A DNA stretch of 64,000 nucleotides from Roseobacter denitrificans OCh 114 (GTDB taxonomy: Bacteria > Pseudomonadota > Alphaproteobacteria > Rhodobacterales > Rhodobacteraceae). The position numbers and the translations under genes were made by a program. Each line of letters opens with the position of its first letter. The stretch's first letter is position 1. The notes beneath the pieces are model-generated. The model saw nothing but the letters and a program-made list of their open reading frames with translations. It was not told where the DNA came from and searched no databases. Of the stretch, positions 1-7,701 are shown piece after piece. The stretch covers positions 1,635,001-1,699,000 of the forward strand of contig NC_008209.1 of NCBI RefSeq assembly GCF_000014045.1. Direction: 5' to 3'.

Positions 1-85
1 GCACAGATCGTAAATTGCCGCGTCAGGATGAATCCGATGCGCAAGCGCGTGCGATCTGAAGAAATGGCAGAATCAGGGTGCTTCA
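1..85 (-). CDS. N-terminus of a GlxA/AraC-type transcriptional regulator (partial, runs off the left edge)
   Basis: An open reading frame begins with ATG at 85 and reads leftward off the window. Its first 28 residues start MKHPDSAISSDRTR and continue into RIGFILTRQF. The RIGFxLT... stretch resembles the first strand of the DJ-1/PfpI-like domain that opens GlxA-family AraC regulators. This is seen in only 28 residues, so the call rests partly on context: GlxA-type regulators (GbdR, CdhR, SouR) control glycine betaine, carnitine and sarcosine catabolism, and this frame diverges from the sarcosine oxidase operon. I see no strong ribosome binding site. The fragment could also be a chance frame. 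Confidence 0.5.
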
Positions 86-91
86 TGACGA

Positions 92-120
92 TATAATAAC
101 GCGCATCTGGCGTTATTATA
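92..120. promoter_or_regulatory. Perfect 11-bp inverted repeat between the divergent regulator and soxB
   Basis: TATAATAACGC (92-102) is followed by a 7-base spacer and then GCGTTATTATA (110-120), an exact reverse complement. It lies 70 bases before soxB and just before the start of the divergent regulator-like frame. An AT-rich dyad here fits an operator. A terminator is less likely because no gene is seen ending here and there is no T run. Confidence 0.55.
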
Positions 121-190
121 CAGCGGCGACTCGGGATAATGTGTTAACGAGCGCGAGCTTCACATTTTGACTGTTCGGGAAGGCCGCATC

Positions 191-1444
191 ATGACCCATT
201 TTTCCGGGATATCGCTCCTCAAGAATGCTCTGTCCGGCCATAAGAACTGGCCCGAGCAATGGCCCGACTCGGCTCCCAAGGACGAATACGATGTGATCAT
301 CGTCGGTGCGGGTGGTCACGGGTTGGGCGCGGCCTATTACCTTGCGAAAGAACACGGCATCACGAATGTCGCCGTGATCGAAAAAGGTTGGCTCGGTGGT
401 GGCAATACCGGGCGGAACACGACGATTATCCGATCCAACTATCTCTATGACGAAAGCGCGCGGCTTTTTGATCATGCCCTTGATCTGTGGGACAACCTGA
501 GCACTGAATTGAACTACAACGTGATGTATTCAAAGCGCGGTGTGATGATGCTCGCGCATAATGTGCATGACGTCCAAAGCTTCCAGCGGCATATTCACGC
601 CAACCGCCTGAACGGTGTGGACAACCGCTGGCTCACCCCGAAAGAGGCGCAGGAATTTTGCCCGCCGCTCAATATCTCGCCGGATGCGCGCTATCCGGTC
701 ATGGGCGCTGCCTTGCAGCAACGCGCAGGAACCGCACGGCACGACGCGGTGGCCTGGGGGTATGCACGTCAGGCAGCAAAACGCGGCGTGGATATCATCC
801 AGAACTGCCCGGTGCTGTCGATCCGGCGTGGTGCAGATGGCGCGGTCGAGGGCGTGGAAACCGGCAAAGGGTTCATCAAGGCCAAGAAGGTCGCCGTCTC
901 CGCCGCCGGACACACCAGCGTGGTGATGGACACAGCCGGCGTGCGCATGCCCTTGGAAAGCTATCCGCTGCAAGCGCTTGTCTCGGAACCGATCAAGCCC
1001 GTGTTCCCGTGCGTAGTGATGTCCAACACCGTGCACGCCTACATCAGCCAGTCCGACAAGGGCGAGTTGGTAATCGGGTCGGGCACCGATCAATACACCA
1101 GCTATTCGCAGCGCGGTGGCTTGCCCCTGATCGAACACACCGTCGCGGCGATCTGCGAGATTTTCCCGATCTTCAACCGCATGCGGATGCTGCGTAAATG
1201 GGGCGGTATCGTCGATGTGACCCCGGACCGCTCGGCCATTCTGGGCAAGACGCCGGTCAAGGGGCTCTATGTCAACTGCGGCTGGGGCACGGGGGGCTTC
1301 AAGGCCACGCCGGGGGCGGCGCACACGCTGGCATGGACCGTTGCAAAGGACGAACCGCACCCGATCAACGCGCCCTTCACGCTGGAGCGTTTCACGACGG
1401 GTCGGCTCATCGACGAAGCCGCCGCCGCCGCCGTCGCGCATTAA
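191..1444 (+). CDS. soxB: Sarcosine oxidase subunit beta
   Basis: This is the flavin-binding catalytic subunit of heterotetrameric sarcosine oxidase, which oxidatively demethylates sarcosine to glycine in the cytoplasm and passes the one-carbon unit to tetrahydrofolate. The protein is 417 aa from the ATG at 191, the usual family length. An earlier start at 167 would add eight unsupported residues. A Rossmann dinucleotide motif (DVIIVGAGGHGLGAA) lies near residues 30-45. The RHDAVAWGYAR motif in mid-protein carries the His that binds FMN covalently in characterised SoxB. It is the first gene of soxBDAG, and soxD starts 11 bases after its stop. Confidence 0.96.
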   Translation: MTHFSGISLLKNALSGHKNWPEQWPDSAPKDEYDVIIVGAGGHGLGAAYYLAKEHGITNVAVIEKGWLGGGNTGRNTTIIRSNYLYDESARLFDHALDLWDNLSTELNYNVMYSKRGVMMLAHNVHDVQSFQRHIHANRLNGVDNRWLTPKEAQEFCPPLNISPDARYPVMGAALQQRAGTARHDAVAWGYARQAAKRGVDIIQNCPVLSIRRGADGAVEGVETGKGFIKAKKVAVSAAGHTSVVMDTAGVRMPLESYPLQALVSEPIKPVFPCVVMSNTVHAYISQSDKGELVIGSGTDQYTSYSQRGGLPLIEHTVAAICEIFPIFNRMRMLRKWGGIVDVTPDRSAILGKTPVKGLYVNCGWGTGGFKATPGAAHTLAWTVAKDEPHPINAPFTLERFTTGRLIDEAAAAAVAH

Positions 1445-1455
1445 GGAGAAATCTG

Positions 1456-1755
1456 ATGCTATTGATACATTGCCCCTATTGCGATGAGACGCTGCCCGAA
1501 TTGGAATTCGCGTATGCGGGTGAGGCGCACATCGACCGCCCCGCCGATCCATCAAAGCTGACGGATGAGGAATGGCGCGATTTCCTGTTTATCCGTACCA
1601 ACGTGAAAGGCGTGCACGCCGAGCGCTGGCGTCACATCAACGGTTGCGGACGCTTTTTCAATGCCCTGCGGGACACGGTCAGTGACCGTTTTGTCACAAC
1701 CTACAAGGCCGGGCAGCCCCGCCCTGACACGACAGCCGAGGAGGCCGGGAAATGA
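1456..1755 (+). CDS. soxD: Sarcosine oxidase subunit delta
   Basis: This 99-aa subunit is the small zinc-binding structural part of the heterotetramer. The ATG follows an AAGGAG ribosome binding site. Zinc ligands are visible as CPYC (C6, C9), H60 and C64, matching the family pattern of two N-terminal Cys with a later His and Cys. The stop overlaps the soxA start as ATGA, so translation of the two is probably coupled. Confidence 0.95.
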   Translation: MLLIHCPYCDETLPELEFAYAGEAHIDRPADPSKLTDEEWRDFLFIRTNVKGVHAERWRHINGCGRFFNALRDTVSDRFVTTYKAGQPRPDTTAEEAGK

Positions 1756-4754
1756 ACGAATTTCGTGTAGAAGGCCGGGGCCGTGTCAACGCGGAAAAGC
1801 CGGTAAAATTCATATTCGACGGCGAAATCTACAAAGGTCTTGAGGGTGACACGGTCGCATCGGCGTTGCTGGCGAATGGCGTTCACCTGATGGGGCGCAG
1901 TTTCAAATACCACCGCCCGCGCGGCGTGGTGACTGCTGGTTCCGAAGAGCCGAACGCGTTGATCGGAACAATGCGGGGCAAGGGTCGGTTTGAGCCGAAC
2001 ACCCGCGCCACAATTCAGGAAATCTATGAAGGTCTTGAAACCGAAAGCCAGAACAAATGGCCGACCTTGCAGTTTGACCTTGGTGCGATCAACGACCGGC
2101 TTTACATGCTGTTTTCCGCCGGGTTTTACTACAAGACCTTTATGTGGCCCCGCAGTTTCTGGGACAGCGTCTATGAGCCACTGATCCGCAAGGCTGCGGG
2201 TCTTGGCAAGGCCCCGACCGAGGTCGACCCCGACCATTACGCCAGTCGCTATCTGCATTGCGATGTCCTGATCGTGGGCGCGGGCCCTTCGGGGATTGCT
2301 GCGGCGCTGACAGCGGGGCGCGCCGGTTCCAATGTTGTTCTGGTCGACGAAAACAGCGAAATGGGCGGTACTTTGCTCTCTGAACCTACGGTTTCGATTG
2401 AGGGGCAGAGCGCGTGGGACTGGCTCGCCGCCGCGATGAAAGAACTCGATCAGATGCCCAACGTGCGCCTGATGACGCGCACCACGGCGATGGGATACTA
2501 TCACCAGAACATGATCGGCATGGTGCAGAAACTGACCGATCACATGGCCGATATTCCTGATGGCGCACCGCGTGAACGCATGTGGCGGGTGCGTGCGCAT
2601 GAGGTCGTATTGTCGCAGGGCGCGATCGAGCGGCCTATGGTTTTTGACGGTAACGACTGCCCCGGCGTGATGATGGCGGGTGCGGCGCAGACCTTTTTGA
2701 ACCGCTTTGGCGTTCTGGTCGGCAGGCGGCCCGTGGTGCTGACCAGCCATGACAGCGCTTGGTACAGTGCCTTTGACATGGCGGATGCAGGCGCGGAAGT
2801 CGTGGCGATTGTCGACACCCGGCCTGATGTTGCGCCCTCGCTTGTGCAGCAGGCGATGAAGCGCGGGATCGAAACGCTGGTGGGACATACAGCGACCGGC
2901 ACAAAGGGCCGTTTGCGCGTCAAGGGGCTGCGGGTTAACCCGATCAAGGAGGGCCGTGTGAGTTATGCGCGGATGCTGTCCTGTGACGCGGTGCTGGTCT
3001 GTGGTGGGTGGACACCGTCGCTGCATCTGTTCTCGCACACCAAAGGGTCCCTCGATTGGGATGCGGACGCCAAAGCCTATCTGCCCGGCAACAAGACCGA
3101 AGACGTCCACATTGCGGGTGCGGGGCGCGGCCTCTGGGGTGTCGCCGCCGCGCTTGAGGATGGCGCAAAGGCGGGCGTTGACGCGGTGCAGGCGCTGGGG
3201 CAGACGGCGGATACGGTGACGTATAAGGTGACCGATGACCGTACCGGCACCGGCATCACGCAAAAAGAACTGCCCAGTGATCGCAGTGCGGGCAAGGCCA
3301 AGGCCTTTGTCGATTTCCAGAACGATGTGACCGCCAAGGACATCCGTCTGGCGGTGCGCGAGGGCATGAAATCCATCGAACACGTCAAACGCTACACGAC
3401 AAACGGGATGGCAACGGATCAGGGCAAACTGTCGAATATGAACGGTCTGATGATTGCGTCCGACGCCTTGGGCAAGGAGGCCCCGCAAGTTGGTCTGACG
3501 ACCTTCCGCCCGCCCTACACCCCGACAACATTCGGCGCCTTTGCGGGTTATCACAAAGGCAAGCATTTCGAAGTGACACGCAAGACACCCATCGACGGCT
3601 GGGCCGAAGAAAACGGTGCAGTGTTTGAGCCGGTCGCGCTGTGGCGGCGCGCGTGGTATTTCCCGCAAGCCGGTGAAGACATGCACAAGGCTGTTGCGCG
3701 CGAATGCAAGGCGACCCGGGAAAGTGTCGGCATGTTCGACGCCTCCACCTTGGGTAAAATCGAGGTGTCCGGCCCGGATGCGGTCGAATTCATGAATCGG
3801 ATGTACACCAATCCCTGGACCAAACTGGGCGTGGGGCGGTGCCGCTATGGCCTGCTGCTGGGGGAGGACGGCTTTATCCGCGATGACGGTGTCATCGGGC
3901 GGATACGGGACGATCTGTTCCATGTGACAACCACGACGGGCGGTGCCGCCAGCGTGTTGAACATGATGGAGGATTACCTCCAGACGGAATGGCCCGACCT
4001 GAAGGTCTGGCTGACCTCCACCACGGAGGAATGGGCCACCATCGCGCTGAACGGTCCGAACGCGCGCAAATTGTTGCAGCCCTTCGTTGAAGGCGCGGAT
4101 ATCTCCGCCGATGCGATGCCGCATATGGCGCTTGTCGAATGCACGGTTGCCGGTTTTCCCGCGCGCCTGTTCCGGGTGAGCTTTACCGGAGAGCTGGGCT
4201 TTGAGATCAACGTGCCTGCGCGCCATGGTCTTGCCCTTTGGGAAAAACTGCATGAGGCGGGGCAGAAATTCGATATCTGCACCTATGGCACTGAAACCAT
4301 GCACGTTTTGCGCGCTGAAAAGGGCTTTATCATCGTCGGTCAGGATACGGATGGCACCGTCACGCCGCAGGATGCGGGCATCGGTTGGGCCATCGGCAAG
4401 ATGAAGCCTGATTTCGTTGGCAAGCGTTCACTGGATCGCCCTGACATCGTGGCGCCGAGGCGTAAACAACTTGTCGGCTTGCTGACAGAGGATCCCAAAA
4501 CCGTGCTGGTGGAAGGCGCGCAGATCGTGGCGAACCCAAAGCAGCCCAAGCCGATGAAAATGATCGGTCATGTGACCTCGTCCTACTGGTCTGAAACACT
4601 GGGCCGTTCGATCGCCATGGCCGTTGTCGAAGGCGGGTTTGATCGCATGGATGAAACGCTGCATGTCCCGACCGAAGACGGGGGGAGCATTCCTGCCAAA
4701 GTCACCGGAACCGTATTTTATGACCCGGCGGGCGACCGCCTGAAGGTTGAATGA
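1752..4754 (+). CDS. soxA: Sarcosine oxidase subunit alpha
   Basis: This is the 1000-aa large subunit. The N-terminal quarter has the 2Fe-2S-ferredoxin-like fold that opens SoxA (residues ~15-100, with GRSFKYHRPRG). A NAD/FAD-binding domain follows, with VLIVGAGPSGIAAA near residue 175. The C-terminal ~370 residues form a GcvT/aminomethyltransferase-like domain that binds tetrahydrofolate and forms 5,10-methylene-THF. The typical motif FTGELGFEINVP is present. Length and domain order match the family, and no frame break is seen. A long open frame on the opposite strand is a composition shadow. Confidence 0.97.
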   Translation: MNEFRVEGRGRVNAEKPVKFIFDGEIYKGLEGDTVASALLANGVHLMGRSFKYHRPRGVVTAGSEEPNALIGTMRGKGRFEPNTRATIQEIYEGLETESQNKWPTLQFDLGAINDRLYMLFSAGFYYKTFMWPRSFWDSVYEPLIRKAAGLGKAPTEVDPDHYASRYLHCDVLIVGAGPSGIAAALTAGRAGSNVVLVDENSEMGGTLLSEPTVSIEGQSAWDWLAAAMKELDQMPNVRLMTRTTAMGYYHQNMIGMVQKLTDHMADIPDGAPRERMWRVRAHEVVLSQGAIERPMVFDGNDCPGVMMAGAAQTFLNRFGVLVGRRPVVLTSHDSAWYSAFDMADAGAEVVAIVDTRPDVAPSLVQQAMKRGIETLVGHTATGTKGRLRVKGLRVNPIKEGRVSYARMLSCDAVLVCGGWTPSLHLFSHTKGSLDWDADAKAYLPGNKTEDVHIAGAGRGLWGVAAALEDGAKAGVDAVQALGQTADTVTYKVTDDRTGTGITQKELPSDRSAGKAKAFVDFQNDVTAKDIRLAVREGMKSIEHVKRYTTNGMATDQGKLSNMNGLMIASDALGKEAPQVGLTTFRPPYTPTTFGAFAGYHKGKHFEVTRKTPIDGWAEENGAVFEPVALWRRAWYFPQAGEDMHKAVARECKATRESVGMFDASTLGKIEVSGPDAVEFMNRMYTNPWTKLGVGRCRYGLLLGEDGFIRDDGVIGRIRDDLFHVTTTTGGAASVLNMMEDYLQTEWPDLKVWLTSTTEEWATIALNGPNARKLLQPFVEGADISADAMPHMALVECTVAGFPARLFRVSFTGELGFEINVPARHGLALWEKLHEAGQKFDICTYGTETMHVLRAEKGFIIVGQDTDGTVTPQDAGIGWAIGKMKPDFVGKRSLDRPDIVAPRRKQLVGLLTEDPKTVLVEGAQIVANPKQPKPMKMIGHVTSSYWSETLGRSIAMAVVEGGFDRMDETLHVPTEDGGSIPAKVTGTVFYDPAGDRLKVE

Positions 4755-4767
4755 GGAGGACGACCAG

Positions 4768-5298
4768 ATGAATGCTCCCGTAAACTCTTTTGACGCCGTA
4801 TCGGTGAGTGTCCTGCCGCCGGTGGCACGTTTCAACCTGCGTATTGCGCCGGCCGATTTGTCCGTCGCCAGCAAGGCCTTTGGACTGGACCTACCCGGCA
4901 AGATCGGGCAGGGCGCGAAAAAGGGCGATCGCGCGGCCTATTGCATCGGGCCGGATGAGTGGCTGTTGCACGCAGGCGAGGCGGATCAGGAAGCCATCGT
5001 TGCAGTTTTTGATGCGGTCCGCGCAAAGACACCGCATAGTTTGACGGTGATCTCAGATCGTGAACTCACAATCGGGATCAAAGGATCGGCAGCGATTGAC
5101 CTCTTGGCTGTTGGTTGCCCGCTCGATCTGGCACGTATGGCGGTGGGAACTGCTAAGCGCACGGTTTTTGACTATGCGCAGATCGTACTGATCCGGGACG
5201 CGGAGGATGCCTTCCGCGTCGAAGTCTGGCGGTCCTATTTCCCCCATGTCCATGGCCTGCTGGAGATCGGAGTTACAGAGCTCTCGGTTGGTTTGTAA
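4768..5298 (+). CDS. soxG: Sarcosine oxidase subunit gamma
   Basis: This 176-aa protein is the fourth subunit of sarcosine oxidase, small and GcvT-like, and it contacts the folate-binding part of SoxA. The ATG at 4768 is preceded by GAGGAGG a few bases upstream and starts 13 bases after the soxA stop. A TTG at 4747 in frame overlaps soxA and is less likely. The residues GPDEWLLHAGE and the ending VEVWRSYFPHVHGLLE are typical of the family. No purU or glyA follows. The next gene is on the other strand. Confidence 0.93.
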   Translation: MNAPVNSFDAVSVSVLPPVARFNLRIAPADLSVASKAFGLDLPGKIGQGAKKGDRAAYCIGPDEWLLHAGEADQEAIVAVFDAVRAKTPHSLTVISDRELTIGIKGSAAIDLLAVGCPLDLARMAVGTAKRTVFDYAQIVLIRDAEDAFRVEVWRSYFPHVHGLLEIGVTELSVGL

Positions 5299-5452
5299 CC
5301 GTTGTTTTGAGCTGGGTATTTTTTGGCTTGAACGGGTGGGACGTTCGGTATTGCCCAGCCTTACGCAGAGAAACGCGCATCGTTGCCAAATATCGGTGAG
5401 AAACATTTTTTGCTTACTCCCCTGTTTTTCTGGGGCGCACCCGGACGTTGGG

Positions 5453-6661
5453 TCAGAGTGTTGAGCGCGCAGCGGGGCTGGGGGGAAACCCGAGGCCCCT
5501 GCTGGCGATCAGCGCGCAGGTCGCGGCGATGAAACACGACAAGGCAGTTGCGTAGAAAGCAAAGGCAAAGCCCGCAGTTGCAAGCAGCGCGACCATCGCA
5601 ATTCCGCCGAGCCGTGCGAAGGTTATGTCCAGACTGGTCGAGGCCGCGCTGAGCCCCTTTGGAGCAAATCGCAGGATCAGCTGCGTTGATGGTGCATTGC
5701 TACAGGCCAAGCCGGCACCGACGAAGACGCACGACAGCACGATGAAAAACAGATTTTCATTGCCATATGAAAGAAGAAAGCCAACGACGATAAGGATTGG
5801 CGAGGCAAACATGATCGTGCGGATGTGTGGGCTGTCCACCATGTTTCGCAGCAAGGTGCTCAACCCGGAAAATGTCAGCCATAAAACCGTCAGGGCAAGG
5901 CCGACACTGGCCGTCCTGACGTCATTGTCCGACAGCCAGACCGGCAGCCGAAACAGGTAATAGGTGATCGCGCCATAGGTGCAAAACACATAGGCAAAGG
6001 TGATCCAGAGATAGCGGGCGCGCAAAATCTGAGTGTAGTCCTTGGGAGCAGGCGGTGTTGCTGCGTGCTCATCGGGGTCGCGCAACCTGTTCAGCAGTAT
6101 CAATGCAACAAGCGCCACAAGCGCAATGAAGACAAAGGCGATGTTCCAGCCGAATTTGCTGAAGAAGCTGCCGTAAAAAAACGGGGCAAGGGCGGACACA
6201 TAGCCTGCAATACTGCCCCAGACGATCAACATTCTCCCCGGTTTCAAAGGTGAGGCACGCGTCAGAAGCAGGGGAAGGAGAGGTGAAAAGACACCCGCGC
6301 CGAGACCTTGAACGGCACGCCCGAAAAGGAGCATCTCGAAACTGTTTGAAGCGGCCACCAAAAGCGAGCCGACTGCAAAGAGGGCGACGCCGTATCCGAA
6401 GACTTTCCTCGGGTTGAAGGTGTCGCCGCACCATCCGCTCAGCAAAACACCAACTGCAACTGCAATGCCGTAAGAATTGAAGATCCAGGCCAGATCACCA
6501 ACCGACAAACCAAGGTGCGACTGCATCGCTGGCAGCAGCAGAGGCACCAATGTCAGTTCCAGCACGAAGGCGACATGCGCCGCCACCGGGCCGATAATCA
6601 TGCCACGCGGCGATACGGCGGCGGCGCTTGCCTTGTCAATCTGCGGTATGTGCGATGTCAT
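5453..6661 (-). CDS. MFS transporter (12-TM drug/metabolite exporter type)
   Basis: The 402-aa protein has alternating hydrophobic segments consistent with 12 membrane helices. The MFS loop-2/3 signature region reads GWCGDTFNPRKVFGYG near residue 80, and a DHA-type stretch LFGRAVQGLGAGVFSPLLP follows. It probably works as a proton-coupled exporter, but the substrate cannot be read from sequence. It starts 17 bases after the stop of the upstream 258-aa gene on the same strand, so the two are probably cotranscribed, and the partner may make or sense its substrate. Confidence 0.85.
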   Translation of the reverse strand: MTSHIPQIDKASAAAVSPRGMIIGPVAAHVAFVLELTLVPLLLPAMQSHLGLSVGDLAWIFNSYGIAVAVGVLLSGWCGDTFNPRKVFGYGVALFAVGSLLVAASNSFEMLLFGRAVQGLGAGVFSPLLPLLLTRASPLKPGRMLIVWGSIAGYVSALAPFFYGSFFSKFGWNIAFVFIALVALVALILLNRLRDPDEHAATPPAPKDYTQILRARYLWITFAYVFCTYGAITYYLFRLPVWLSDNDVRTASVGLALTVLWLTFSGLSTLLRNMVDSPHIRTIMFASPILIVVGFLLSYGNENLFFIVLSCVFVGAGLACSNAPSTQLILRFAPKGLSAASTSLDITFARLGGIAMVALLATAGFAFAFYATALSCFIAATCALIASRGLGFPPSPAARSTL

Positions 6662-6678
6662 TTATACCAACTCGCCGC

Positions 6679-7455
6679 TCAGGCATTTGCATTTGTGGGC
6701 GCATTGCGCTTCCTGTCACTTTCCGCGGCGGTCAGCATACCTGTCGTGCGCTGCAGGTTTTGCGGGGTACGTCCGACAAAATTGGCCATGTCATTCGCAC
6801 CCATCCAGATCAGATAGTCCTCTTCGGTTATCTGCTGGTCCGGGCCCAGCCATCGTCCGGGATCGCAGTGATTGTAACCATACCGCAGATGTGCACCTTT
6901 TGCGGCGAGTGGTTTGGGCACCAGCGCAAAGACGAAAGACGGGTTCCAGGCGGCGATCATGACCTCAAGCAGGACGCGGGACAAAAGTGACGTCGTGCCC
7001 TGACTTCGTGGCCCGCCAAGGCCCCGCGCGCGCAGCCAGAAGTCGCCTTGATAACAGACCTTGCCGGTAATGATGTGCAGCGCATCCGGACCGGAATAGA
7101 AGGTCAGATCCGGGTCGGGTGTTGAATCCGGGGTGATGTATTTGTGTCGGTGTTTGTTCAGATGTGTTGCAAGGGAAATGCCCGTCAGGTCGAGCAGACG
7201 GACGGCCTGCGTGTGAACCAATTCGCCATCGGTGTTGAAACCACACACCCAGAAGCCATTGGTGTGATCGACGTAGGATCGGGTCACATCAAACATCGGA
7301 TAGAGAGGGCTGCGGTCGTGCTGCTGGTTGCGATAGGCGCGGTATTTGGCAAAGTCGTCACCGATCTCGACGCGAATTCCGGCCTGCTCAAGTTCTGTGA
7401 GCGTGTCGCTCAACTGTCTCGTCAGTTCAAATAGTCTACTCGGTGACATCAACAT
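6679..7455 (-). CDS. Conserved-looking hypothetical protein (258 aa), partner of the MFS gene
   Basis: I do not recognise the family. The protein is soluble with no signal peptide or membrane segment. It has aromatic-rich stretches (YVDHTNGFWVCGF, YQGDFWLRA) and ends in a low-complexity tail. The middle part (a GLGGPRSQG turn followed by a helix and FALVPKPLAAKGAHLRYGY) is faintly like the acyl-CoA-binding core of GNAT or autoinducer-synthase folds, but this is only an impression. The start at 7455 has AGAGGG upstream; a second ATG at 7449 is possible. It precedes the MFS gene by 17 bases and diverges from the PAS-GGDEF-EAL gene. Confidence 0.75.
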   Translation of the reverse strand: MLMSPSRLFELTRQLSDTLTELEQAGIRVEIGDDFAKYRAYRNQQHDRSPLYPMFDVTRSYVDHTNGFWVCGFNTDGELVHTQAVRLLDLTGISLATHLNKHRHKYITPDSTPDPDLTFYSGPDALHIITGKVCYQGDFWLRARGLGGPRSQGTTSLLSRVLLEVMIAAWNPSFVFALVPKPLAAKGAHLRYGYNHCDPGRWLGPDQQITEEDYLIWMGANDMANFVGRTPQNLQRTTGMLTAAESDRKRNAPTNANA

Positions 7456-7701
7456 TCAGTCGGCCCTCTGATTTCTGCCTGTGGCGGACCCTCCCATCAA
7501 TTGGTTAATCTTGTGTGAGTTGGTGTCGTGTTTCGCGCTAGTTTGGGTTTTCCAGAGTGCATTTTTGCGCCGCTGCGGGCTGGGCCATTTCAAAGGCAGA
7601 TCATTATAACTTTCCCTAAAAAAGGCTTGGCGCATTCTTTGGGCTTAACAATTCCTAATCGTCTGGATGCCACAAGGAGGACAGCGTTTAGGGCTCTACA
7701 C

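Noticed and set aside
1701..4304. An 867-codon open frame on the minus strand across soxA
   Set aside because: It is antisense to a complete and recognisable soxA gene. High third-position GC leaves the opposite frame open, and its composition (His/Arg-rich) is not protein-like.
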